Positions 1 to 6,188 of a stretch of DNA of 50,136 nucleotides are shown piece after piece. Source of the DNA: Alphaproteobacteria bacterium. Lineage in GTDB: Bacteria > Pseudomonadota > Alphaproteobacteria > Rhodobacterales > Rhodobacteraceae. Every line of letters starts with the position of its first letter. The stretch's first letter is position 1. The stretch lies in contig JARFTV010000020.1 in NCBI GenBank assembly GCA_029289325.1, forward strand, positions 25,090-75,225, in the 5' to 3' direction. The translations under genes and the position numbers were made by a program. The notes under the pieces are model-generated. The model had not been told where the DNA came from. It was given only the letters and a program-made list of their open reading frames with translations, and did no database searches.

Positions 1-1
1 G

Positions 2-892
2 TCATGCGCCGATATCTCCGGAAACATAGGTGGCGGCGGCGCGCAGCGCCTCGTCCAGCGCGGCCTGCCGGTCGGCCCCGCGCCGTTCGGCGACCAGATG
101 CGCCGCCATGAAGGTGTCGCCCGCCCCGGTGACGCGGGTCACGAGGACCTGCGGCGGCTGGCCCATTATGACGCCCTCATCCCGGCGCCCCTCGGCCGCA
201 ACCTCGCCGCCGTTCGTCACCAGCACCCGGCCGGCGCCCCGTTGCAGCAGGGCCTGCGCGGCCTCGGGCGCGGTGGCGGCATCCGAGCGGGCCAGGATGT
301 TCGCCTCTTCCAGGTTGACGTAAAGCGTGGCCGAAGGGTGATCCAGCAGTGGCAACAGCCGCCCCGCCTTGCCGGGTGAGGCGGGGGCGACGCGCAGATC
401 GGCCGTGGCGAAGAGCGGCGAGGCCGCAATCTCGGCCAGAAGCGCCTCGGTCAGGTTGCCGTCCAGCGCGATCGGGCCGGGCCATGGCGCCTCGGGAGAG
501 CCGAGGCGGCCGTCCGCGAGGGGGCGCAACACCTTGTCACCCGCAGCCTCGAGCGAATGGGCATCGGCGATGGCGGCGATCAGGCCGTTTGCGCCTTCGA
601 TGGCCATGTAGCGGTCGGTCGGCAGATCATCCGAGCGGTAGACATGCGTGGTGACCAGCCCCAGCCTTTCGCAGGCGGCGATCAACTCCGCCCCTTCGGC
701 ATCGCGGCCGATGGCGGTCAGCAGGGCCGGACTCATCCCGAAGCGCCGCAGGGTCATGGCGATGTTCATCGCAACGCCGCCGGGCAGGCGCGTGATCCGC
801 CCCGGCACGTCCGAGCCAAGCCGCATCGAGGTGGGCGAGCGACCGATGATGTCCCAAAGGACCGAGCCGATGCAGAGGATATCCGGTGTCAT
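2..892 (-). CDS. PfkB-family sugar/nucleoside kinase
   Basis: A 296-residue ribokinase-like (PfkB) kinase that transfers ATP phosphate to a sugar or nucleoside hydroxyl in the cytoplasm. The N-terminal beta strand and Gly motif (CIGSVLWDIIG, about residues 5-15) and the C-terminal signature VTGAGDTFMAAHL (about 254-266, with the catalytic Asp of GAGD) are both present. ATG 892 is chosen because AAGGA lies just upstream; the in-frame extension towards 982 is Arg-rich and would run into the rpsB promoter. The stop TGA (4-2) overlaps an ATG at 5-3, so a coupled downstream gene probably begins just off the window. Related Rhodobacteraceae kinases are often paired with a pseudouridine-5'-phosphate glycosidase, so a pseudouridine kinase role is an inference. 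The substrate is not readable from sequence. Confidence 0.85.
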   Translation of the reverse strand: MTPDILCIGSVLWDIIGRSPTSMRLGSDVPGRITRLPGGVAMNIAMTLRRFGMSPALLTAIGRDAEGAELIAACERLGLVTTHVYRSDDLPTDRYMAIEGANGLIAAIADAHSLEAAGDKVLRPLADGRLGSPEAPWPGPIALDGNLTEALLAEIAASPLFATADLRVAPASPGKAGRLLPLLDHPSATLYVNLEEANILARSDAATAPEAAQALLQRGAGRVLVTNGGEVAAEGRRDEGVIMGQPPQVLVTRVTGAGDTFMAAHLVAERRGADRQAALDEALRAAATYVSGDIGA

Positions 893-974
893 GCTTCCTT
901 GTCGCGCGGGCAGGTGCGGACCGCAAGGGGCGGCGGCAGCGATCGGGCGCCTGAACAGGCCAGACGCTTTGCGC

Positions 975-1003
975 TTGCACAAAGGCGCGCCCTGGCATAA
1001 GGA
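975..1003 (+). promoter_or_regulatory. Putative rpsB-tsf promoter and leader
   Basis: TTGCAC (975-980) and TAAGGA (998-1003) are separated by 17 bp, a reasonable sigma70-type pair facing rpsB. Transcription from here would give a leader of about 110 nt before the ATG at 1123. That leader contains small hairpins such as CCCC-GAAA-GGGG at 1069-1080. S2 operons in other bacteria have autoregulatory leaders, but I cannot show that here. Only the hexamers and spacing are seen. Confidence 0.4.
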
Positions 1004-1122
1004 CGCGCCACTTCACAGGTGTCGCCGGGGCCGATGCGGGGAGAAATCCCGTGCGGTCCACCGGTTGCCCCGAAAGGGGTGAAGACGGCGGCGCCGAGGT
1101 TCAAACCGGAAAAGGATATAGC

Positions 1123-1881
1123 ATGGCTCTTCCCGAGTTCTCCATGCGTCAGCTGCTGGAAGCTGGCGTTCACTACGGCCACCAGACCGCCCGCTGGAAT
1201 CCCCGCATGGGCGAATACATCTATGGTGACCGCAACGGCATCCATATCATCGACCTGACCCAGACGGTCCCGCTCTTGGACCAGGCTCTGAAGGTCGTGC
1301 GCGACACCGTCGCCAAGGGCGGCCGCATCCTGTTCGTCGGCACCAAGCGCCAGGCCCAGAAGCCGATCGCCGAAGCCGCTGAAAAATGCGCGCAATACTA
1401 CATGAACCACCGCTGGCTCGGTGGCACGCTGACCAACTGGAAGACCGTTTCGCAGTCGATCCAGCGCCTGAAGCAGCTGGACGAAGTCCTGGGTGCTGGC
1501 GGCGAGGGCCTGACCAAGAAAGAGCGTCTGGGCATGGAGCGTGACCAGGCCAAGCTGCAGGCGTCCCTGGGCGGCATCCGCGAAATGGGCGGCACCCCGG
1601 ACCTGATCTTCATCATCGACGTTGGCAAGGAAGACCTGGCCGTGCAGGAAGCCCAGAAGCTGGGCATCCCCGTCGTGGCCGTGGTCGACACCAACTGCTC
1701 GCCCAAGGGCGTGACCCATGTGATCCCGGGCAACGACGACGCGGCCCGCGCCATCGCTCTGTACTGCGATCTGGTTGCCCGCGCGGCGCTGGACGGGATG
1801 ACGGCGCAGATGGGTGCGGCCGGCGTCGACCTGGGCGCTCTGGAAGCGGCTCCGGAAGAAGAAGCGGTCGCCGAGGCCTGA
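1123..1881 (+). CDS. rpsB: 30S ribosomal protein S2
   Basis: Ribosomal protein S2, 252 residues, needed for assembly of the 30S subunit and binding of S1. The family N-terminus [19 protein letters not shown] and the conserved [19 protein letters not shown] and FVGTKRQAQ segments are all present, as is the [10 protein letters not shown] block and a C-terminal acidic tail ([12 protein letters not shown]). The start is ATG 1123 with AAAGGA (1111-1116) upstream; the longer frame from 1051 has no S2-like residues and would lie in the leader. It precedes tsf by 73 bp, the usual rpsB-tsf order. Confidence 0.98.
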   Translation: MALPEFSMRQLLEAGVHYGHQTARWNPRMGEYIYGDRNGIHIIDLTQTVPLLDQALKVVRDTVAKGGRILFVGTKRQAQKPIAEAAEKCAQYYMNHRWLGGTLTNWKTVSQSIQRLKQLDEVLGAGGEGLTKKERLGMERDQAKLQASLGGIREMGGTPDLIFIIDVGKEDLAVQEAQKLGIPVVAVVDTNCSPKGVTHVIPGNDDAARAIALYCDLVARAALDGMTAQMGAAGVDLGALEAAPEEEAVAEA

Positions 1882-1906
1882 GGCCCGGACTGTCACCAGA
1901 CTTTCA

Positions 1907-1929
1907 CCCGGCGGGACTATCCCGCCGGG
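1907..1929 (+). terminator. rpsB-tsf intergenic hairpin (attenuator)
   Basis: A perfect 10-bp inverted repeat, CCCGGCGGGA / TCCCGCCGGG, with a 3-nt loop (CTA), lies between the rpsB stop and the tsf ribosome binding site (AAGGAG, 1941-1946). No T-tract follows, so it is more likely a partial terminator, RNA-stabilising stem or processing site than a full stop. A stem here would lower or separate tsf output relative to rpsB. Confidence 0.55.
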
Positions 1930-1954
1930 CCATCGATTCCAAGGAGTGAAACCC

Positions 1955-2863
1955 ATGACAATCACCGCCCAGATGGTGAAGGAACTGCGCGAATCGACCG
2001 GCGCGGGCATGATGGACGCCAAGAAGGCGCTCACCGAAACGAACGGCGACATGGAAGCGGCTGTTGACTGGCTGCGCACCAAGGGGCTCGCCAAGGCTGC
2101 CAAGAAGGCTGACCGCGTGGCAGCCGAGGGCCTGATCGGTGTCGCCGTGTCGGACGGCAAGGGCGTCGCGATCGAGATCAACTCGGAAACCGACTTCGTC
2201 GCCAAGAACGAGGATTTCCAGGCGCTGGTCCGTGACGTGGCCCAGGTCGCGCTGACCACCGGCGACTCGGTCGAGGTCGTCAAGGCTGCTGCCCTGAACG
2301 GCAAGACCGTCGAGGAAGTGATCCAGGAAGCCATCGCCCGCATCGGCGAGAACATGACCTTCCGCCGCCTGCACGTGCTGGAAGGCGACACCGTCGTCTC
2401 CTACGTGCACAATGCGGCGACCGCGGGCATGGGCAAGATCGGCGTCCTCGTTGCACTGAAGGGCGACAAGGCCAAGGCGGAAGAGATCGGCAAGCAGTTC
2501 GCGATGCACATCGCCGCGACGAACCCGCTGTCGCTGTCGGAAGCCACCCTCGACCCGGTCGTGGTGGAGCGTGAGCTTGCCGTTCAGACCGCCAAGGCGC
2601 TTGAAGAGAACGCCGCTTCGGCCAAGCCCAAGCCCGAGCAGGTGATTCACAACAACATCATTCCGGGCCGGATGAAGAAGTTCCTCGCCGAGAACACGCT
2701 TCTGGGCCAGGCCTTCGTGATCAACCCGGACCTGACCGTGGAAGCCGCGGCCAAGGAAGCCGGTGTCGAGATCACCGGCTACGCCCGCGTCGCCGTTGGC
2801 GAAGGCATCGAGAAGAAGCAGGAAGACTTTGCCGCCGAAGTGGCGAAGGCGCTGCAGGGCTGA
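1955..2863 (+). CDS. tsf: Elongation factor Ts
   Basis: EF-Ts, 302 residues, is the guanine nucleotide exchange factor that recycles EF-Tu-GDP in the cytoplasm. The N-terminal UBA-like module ([20 protein letters not shown]) and the [11 protein letters not shown] segment that touches EF-Tu are intact. So are the later blocks [25 protein letters not shown] and [14 protein letters not shown] 1955 has AAGGAG eight bases upstream. It is cotranscribed with rpsB and followed by a strong terminator at 2885. Confidence 0.98.
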   Translation: MTITAQMVKELRESTGAGMMDAKKALTETNGDMEAAVDWLRTKGLAKAAKKADRVAAEGLIGVAVSDGKGVAIEINSETDFVAKNEDFQALVRDVAQVALTTGDSVEVVKAAALNGKTVEEVIQEAIARIGENMTFRRLHVLEGDTVVSYVHNAATAGMGKIGVLVALKGDKAKAEEIGKQFAMHIAATNPLSLSEATLDPVVVERELAVQTAKALEENAASAKPKPEQVIHNNIIPGRMKKFLAENTLLGQAFVINPDLTVEAAAKEAGVEITGYARVAVGEGIEKKQEDFAAEVAKALQG

Positions 2864-2884
2864 TTTCCGCATCTGCGGAGCAGG

Positions 2885-2914
2885 GGGCCGGTGCAGGGAT
2901 GCGCCGGCCCTTTT
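2885..2914 (+). terminator. Intrinsic terminator of rpsB-tsf
   Basis: GGGCCGG (2885-2891) pairs with CCGGCCC (2904-2910), with further inner pairing (GC/GC), and is followed immediately by TTTT. It sits 22 bp after the tsf stop. A smaller palindrome, CCGCA-TC-TGCGG (2867-2878), lies between. This is a classic Rho-independent terminator. Confidence 0.85.
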
Positions 2915-2954
2915 GCATTGCCGGCGGTCGGCTTTTGCCCCGGCACAAATGTAA

Positions 2955-2985
2955 ACGGCGCGGTCCCAGGGAAGGACCGCGCCGT
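2955..2985 (-). terminator. 12-bp stem-loop, probable minus-strand terminator
   Basis: ACGGCGCGGTCC (2955-2966) and GGACCGCGCCGT (2974-2985) form a perfect 12-bp stem with a 7-nt loop. Read on the minus strand, the stem is followed by TTTACATTTGTG, a fair U-rich tail, whereas the plus strand has none. It therefore probably ends transcription coming from the LuxR gene at 3166-3948 or from an unannotated RNA in between. Confidence 0.6.
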
Positions 2986-3165
2986 ATGGTTCCACCCGCA
3001 CGCCCTGGGGAAGGGGATCCGGCAGGCAGGACCCTTTGACCACAAGACCTGCGGCCCTGGAGGGGGAAAGTTCTTCCAGCAAAGGTTCCGGTGACGGCCC
3101 AATCAACGCCGCTCCGATCACGCCCTTGTGACAGGTGACGTTGGGGCAGGCGAGTGAGGAAAACC
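2986..3165. other. Gene-free stretch between tsf and the luxR gene
   Basis: About 180 bp between the 12-bp hairpin and the LuxR stop. Open frames exist on the minus strand, but none has a good start, ribosome site or recognisable protein. Short complementary segments can be found, for example CTGGA/TCCAG at about 3057-3079 nested within CCTTT/AAAGG. The region could be the 3' untranslated part of the LuxR mRNA or a small RNA ending at the 2955-2985 hairpin. I cannot identify a known RNA family here. Confidence 0.4.
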
Positions 3166-3948
3166 CTACCTCGCGGCTTGTGCGGCCTCGGGAAGGCGCT
3201 GAAAGATCATGTTCAAGAGGGCCCCCTTGGCCACGGCCTGGGCGGTGGTCTCCACCGCCAGCGCCTCACGGGCGAGGCGGAGGTGCTTCTCTACCATAGC
3301 TGGCGAGACGCCCATCAGCAGCGCCACATCCTGCGTGGTCTTGCCATCTGCCACCCATTCCAGCGCCTCGCGCTGGCGCGGCGACAGCGCCCGGTGGCGC
3401 GAGAGCTGCGGCAGGTGCACGATCGTCAGATGCATCATGTTTGCGACCGCCAGGATCTCCTCCCGCCGCGCTGACAGAAGCTCGTCCACCGCCTCGGCCG
3501 TGATCCCCGGATCGGCGATCAGCCCCAGCGCGCCCTTGGAACGCGACGAGACCTCGGGGAAACTCACGGAGATCCCGGCCACCACCCCCATCGCCGCATT
3601 CTGCCGCACGGCCTCGGCCTCCTCCGCCGACAGCCGGCCGGCCTCGAACGCCTCCTTCACCCAGGTCCAGCTGCAGATGCCAGAGCTGCGCTCGGCCCAA
3701 CGGAAAACCGGGGTCTTGGCGTAGAACCCGGCCTGAAAATAGCGTTTGACGTAATCCGCGTCGCAGGTCGTCAGGAACAACGCATCCTCGGGGTCGCCGA
3801 TCGTCTTGAGATGCTTGAACCGGGTGAAGCCATAGTTCACCCGGCCAAATCCCAGGTCCGTGAAATAGCCGGTCGCGTGGTCCCATGCCTCATCGATGCT
3901 CGACGAAGCGGCAATGCGGTTCAGAAGTGCTAGAATGGAATGGCTCAT
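3166..3948 (-). CDS. LuxR-family regulator with autoinducer-binding-type domain
   Basis: A 260-residue transcription factor with an N-terminal autoinducer-binding-type domain (about 15-170) and a C-terminal LuxR helix-turn-helix (about 190-250, from LSPRQREALEWVADGKTTQD). Aligned by eye with LasR/TraR, the residues that contact the acyl-homoserine lactone head are altered: the invariant Trp is Tyr66 and the invariant Asp is Thr79 (in AKTPVFRW). Tyr70, Pro80 and Trp94 are kept. No luxI synthase lies nearby, so it is an orphan (solo) regulator that may sense another ligand. ATG 3948 has only a weak GGGATAAG upstream. It lies downstream of gph on the same strand, 147 bp away. Confidence 0.85.
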   Translation of the reverse strand: MSHSILALLNRIAASSSIDEAWDHATGYFTDLGFGRVNYGFTRFKHLKTIGDPEDALFLTTCDADYVKRYFQAGFYAKTPVFRWAERSSGICSWTWVKEAFEAGRLSAEEAEAVRQNAAMGVVAGISVSFPEVSSRSKGALGLIADPGITAEAVDELLSARREEILAVANMMHLTIVHLPQLSRHRALSPRQREALEWVADGKTTQDVALLMGVSPAMVEKHLRLAREALAVETTAQAVAKGALLNMIFQRLPEAAQAAR

Positions 3949-4095
3949 GGTTCTTATCCCTGTTGTCCGCGCCCGCTCAGGTTGAACTGACCTTGGGGCA
4001 TTCAGGACCTGGATGTGAGATAAGCCATGTGATCTCGGCTTGTCGAGACTTTGCGCTCTGCGAAAGCCCTCAAACAGCCCCGATGACGACGCTTG
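3949..4095 (-). promoter_or_regulatory. Upstream region of the luxR gene with small dyads
   Basis: A 147-bp leader that must hold the luxR promoter. Visible symmetry: AGGT-N7-ACCT at 3979-3993 and TCTCG-N6-CGAGA at 4033-4048, either of which could be an operator. GATGAC-N7-GTCATC at 4082-4100 overlaps the gph stop and may act as a weak terminator for gph. No full 18-20 bp lux box is visible. No promoter hexamers stand out. Confidence 0.3.
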
Positions 4096-4788
4096 TCATC
4101 CTGTAAAAGCACTTTGGGCCTGAAGTTTGGGCTGAAGATGGGCAATCACGCGGGGCAGGGTGGTGAAATCGTCGAACAGGATCTTCGCGCCCAGCGTCTC
4201 GGGCGCGGCGCTGCGATAGCCTTGGGTGAACAGGGCCAACGGGACGCCAGCCGCTTCTGCGGTGGCCGCGTCGACCTCGCTGTCGCCGATGAAAAGAGAA
4301 GGGCCGGGGCCCAGCCCGGTCAGCGCGGCCAGCAGCGGGGCAGGGTCGGGCTTGCGCTGGGGTAGGGTGTCGCCGCCGATGACCACGGGAAACAGCGGCT
4401 CCAGTCCGAAATGCCGCAGCACGGCGCGCGTCGGACCCTGGGGCTTGTTGGTGCAGATCGCCAGCCGGTGCCCGGCCTCGGACAGGGCGGAAAGCGCGTC
4501 AGGCACACCGGGATAAAGTGTCGTCAGATCAAAGGCTTCCTCGTAGATGCTGATGAAGGCGGCAACCAGTTCGCCATGCAGCGGTCCGTCCGAGGCCAGG
4601 CCATGATGCGCCAGCAGCCGACCAACCAGGACGCCGACGCCATTGCCGATGAAACCGCGCACGGTCTCATAAGGAAAGCCCGGCAACCCCTTGGAGCTGA
4701 ACACCTTATTCGCGGCATCATGGATCTGCGGCGCGCTGTGGATCAGCGTGCCGTCAAGATCGAAGACCAGATTCAGAGCGTCACGCAA
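4096..4788 (-). CDS. gph: Phosphoglycolate phosphatase (HAD superfamily)
   Basis: A 230-residue HAD hydrolase that removes phosphate from 2-phosphoglycolate, a by-product of Rubisco oxygenation and of DNA repair. Motif I VFDLDGTLI (Asp10 nucleophile, Asp12 acid/base), motif II ICTNKP, the motif III Lys in QRKPDP and motif IV FIGDSEVDAATA are all present. A cap domain lies at about 20-85. The start is TTG 4788, since no ATG precedes motif I; it overlaps the end of rpe by 8 bp, so the two genes are coupled. Pairing with rpe is common in Calvin-cycle alphaproteobacteria. Another HAD substrate cannot be excluded. Confidence 0.9.
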   Translation of the reverse strand: MRDALNLVFDLDGTLIHSAPQIHDAANKVFSSKGLPGFPYETVRGFIGNGVGVLVGRLLAHHGLASDGPLHGELVAAFISIYEEAFDLTTLYPGVPDALSALSEAGHRLAICTNKPQGPTRAVLRHFGLEPLFPVVIGGDTLPQRKPDPAPLLAALTGLGPGPSLFIGDSEVDAATAEAAGVPLALFTQGYRSAAPETLGAKILFDDFTTLPRVIAHLQPKLQAQSAFTG

Positions 4789-5470
4789 TCGCCGCCTCGG
4801 CCGCCGCGCGGATCGCCCGGATGTTCACGCCATAAGGCGCCGGATTATCAACCGAACCGCCCTTGAACACCGCCGAGCCCGCCACCAGCACATCCGCACC
4901 GGCGCGCGTCACCAGTGGAGCGGTCTGGACCGTTATCCCGCCGTCGATCTCGATATGCACGGGCCGGTCACCGATCATCTGTCGCAGACGGGCGACCTTC
5001 GAAACCTGGCTTTCAATGAAGCTCTGGCCACCGAAACCGGGGTTCACCGTCATCACGCAGACCATGTCAACCATGTCCAGAAGCTCGGCGATCGCCTCGA
5101 CCGGCGTGCCGGGGTTCAGCGCGACACCGGCTTTTTTCCCAAGCGCGCGAATGGCTTGCAGCGTCCGGTGAATGTGCGGACCAGCCTCGACATGTGCCGT
5201 GATCATGTCGGCGCCGGCCGTCGCATAGGCTTCGAGATACGGGTCGACCGGCGAGATCATCAGATGGACATCCATCACGCCCTTGATATGCGGCCGGATC
5301 GCCGCGCACATCGCAGGGCCGAAGGTCAGGTTCGGCACGAAATGGCCGTCCATCACATCGACATGAACCCAGTCCGCGCCTTGCGCCTCGATCGCGCGAC
5401 ATTCGGCACCGAAGTTGGCGAAATCGGCCGCGAGGATGGACGGGGCGATCTTGATCGAACGGCTGAACAT
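4781..5470 (-). CDS. rpe: Ribulose-phosphate 3-epimerase
   Basis: A 229-residue TIM-barrel enzyme interconverting ribulose-5-phosphate and xylulose-5-phosphate in the pentose phosphate and Calvin routes. Family motifs are clear: IAPSILAADFANFG (N-terminus, catalytic Ser), HVDVMDGHFVPNLTFGP (metal-binding His and Asp), DVHLMI, VNPGFGGQSFI and EIDGGI (catalytic Asp), and VAGSAVF. ATG 5470 is preceded by GGAG. It is the first gene of the rpe-gph pair and has an AT-rich dyad in its upstream region (5532-5547). Confidence 0.97.
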   Translation of the reverse strand: MFSRSIKIAPSILAADFANFGAECRAIEAQGADWVHVDVMDGHFVPNLTFGPAMCAAIRPHIKGVMDVHLMISPVDPYLEAYATAGADMITAHVEAGPHIHRTLQAIRALGKKAGVALNPGTPVEAIAELLDMVDMVCVMTVNPGFGGQSFIESQVSKVARLRQMIGDRPVHIEIDGGITVQTAPLVTRAGADVLVAGSAVFKGGSVDNPAPYGVNIRAIRAAAEAAIA

Positions 5471-5531
5471 GGGGCAGGCTCCATCTGTTCAGGCCTCATA
5501 TCCCGGCAAATCCCGGCTTTCCAGCCCCCAA

Positions 5532-5547
5532 TGTATTACATAATACA
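5532..5547 (-). promoter_or_regulatory. rpe promoter region with perfect AT-rich dyad
   Basis: TGTATTA-CA-TAATACA is a perfect 7-bp inverted repeat with a 2-nt spacer, inside an unusually AT-rich island. On the minus strand, TTCAGC and TATTAT with a 17-bp spacer can be read as -35 and -10, and the dyad overlaps that -10. It is therefore a plausible repressor operator for rpe-gph. The binding protein is unknown. Confidence 0.45.
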
Positions 5548-5598
5548 GATTATGCGCTATACGCTGAAGGCAGTCCCCACCCCCACCCCAAATAGAAA

Positions 5599-5622
5599 CG
5601 GCCCGGTCAGACGACCGGGCCG
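5599..5622 (-). terminator. Terminator downstream of ndk
   Basis: CGGCCCGGTC (5599-5608) and GACCGGGCCG (5613-5622) form a perfect 10-bp stem with loop AGAC. On the minus strand it is followed by TTTCTATTT, and it lies 20 bp past the ndk stop. This fits a Rho-independent terminator separating ndk from rpe-gph. Confidence 0.75.
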
Positions 5623-5642
5623 CATTGCAAGGGTTCGAACGA

Positions 5643-6065
5643 TCAGCCGACCAGTTCGAGGCCCGAGAAGAAGAACGCGATCTCGCGTGCGGCCGAAGCC
5701 TCGGAGTCCGAACCGTGGACCGAGTTCTCGCCCTTGGACAGCGCGAATTCCTTGCGGATCGTACCGTCAGCGGCGGCGGCCGGATCGGTCGCACCCATCA
5801 CTTCGCGGTTCTTGGCGATGGCGCCTTCGCCTTCCAGCACCTGCACAACGACCGGCTCGGACGCCATGAATGCGCAGAGCTCGCCATAGAAGCCACGCTC
5901 CTTGTGCTCGGCATAGAACTCGCCGGCCTGGGCGGGCGTGAGGTGGATACGCTTCGATGCCACGACGCGCAGGCCGGCATCCTCGAACTTGGCAACGATC
6001 TTGCCGGTCAGGTTGCGCTTGGTCGCATCGGGCTTGATGATCGACAGGGTACGTTCAATGGCCAT
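5643..6065 (-). CDS. ndk: Nucleoside diphosphate kinase
   Basis: A 140-residue kinase that transfers the gamma phosphate among nucleoside triphosphates through a phospho-histidine. The start [18 protein letters not shown] and the active-site block NSVHGSDS (His near 117) are intact, as are the [16 protein letters not shown] and [17 protein letters not shown] blocks. Length is normal for bacterial Ndk. ATG 6065 is chosen over the in-frame ATG at 6077 because it starts the conserved N-terminus and has GGAG upstream. It is a single-gene unit with its own terminator. Confidence 0.97.
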   Translation of the reverse strand: MAIERTLSIIKPDATKRNLTGKIVAKFEDAGLRVVASKRIHLTPAQAGEFYAEHKERGFYGELCAFMASEPVVVQVLEGEGAIAKNREVMGATDPAAAADGTIRKEFALSKGENSVHGSDSEASAAREIAFFFSGLELVG

Positions 6066-6113
6066 CTGGCACTCCATTCTTTGGGGCCAGCGCGGCCCTT
6101 TGCGGATGGCGGG

Positions 6114-6142
6114 CTGCTAGCACGCGGCGCGCGCTTTGAAAA
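6114..6142 (-). promoter_or_regulatory. Possible ndk promoter
   Basis: On the minus strand TTTTCA (6142-6137) and TAGCAG (6119-6114) are 17 bp apart and face ndk, about 50 bp from its ATG. The match to consensus is moderate. The divergent ABC-F gene starts at 6189, so the 123-bp gap must serve both. No convincing pair is seen for the plus direction. Confidence 0.3.
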
Positions 6143-6188
6143 GGTGCCGCCATTGACGTTCTGACTGGGTTCGGGCACTGGCAGACCC

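Noticed and set aside
889-2391. Minus-strand open frame (500 codons) across rpsB and tsf
   Set aside because: It is antisense to two certain ribosomal or translation genes and has no domain or ribosome site.
2779-3102. Minus-strand open frames crossing the tsf end and terminator
   Set aside because: They run through a strong terminator and antisense to tsf, with no ribosome site or recognisable domain.
5625-5650. tRNA T-loop-like GGGTTCGAAC near the ndk 3' end
   Set aside because: No acceptor, D or anticodon stems can be formed around it, and it overlaps the ndk coding end.
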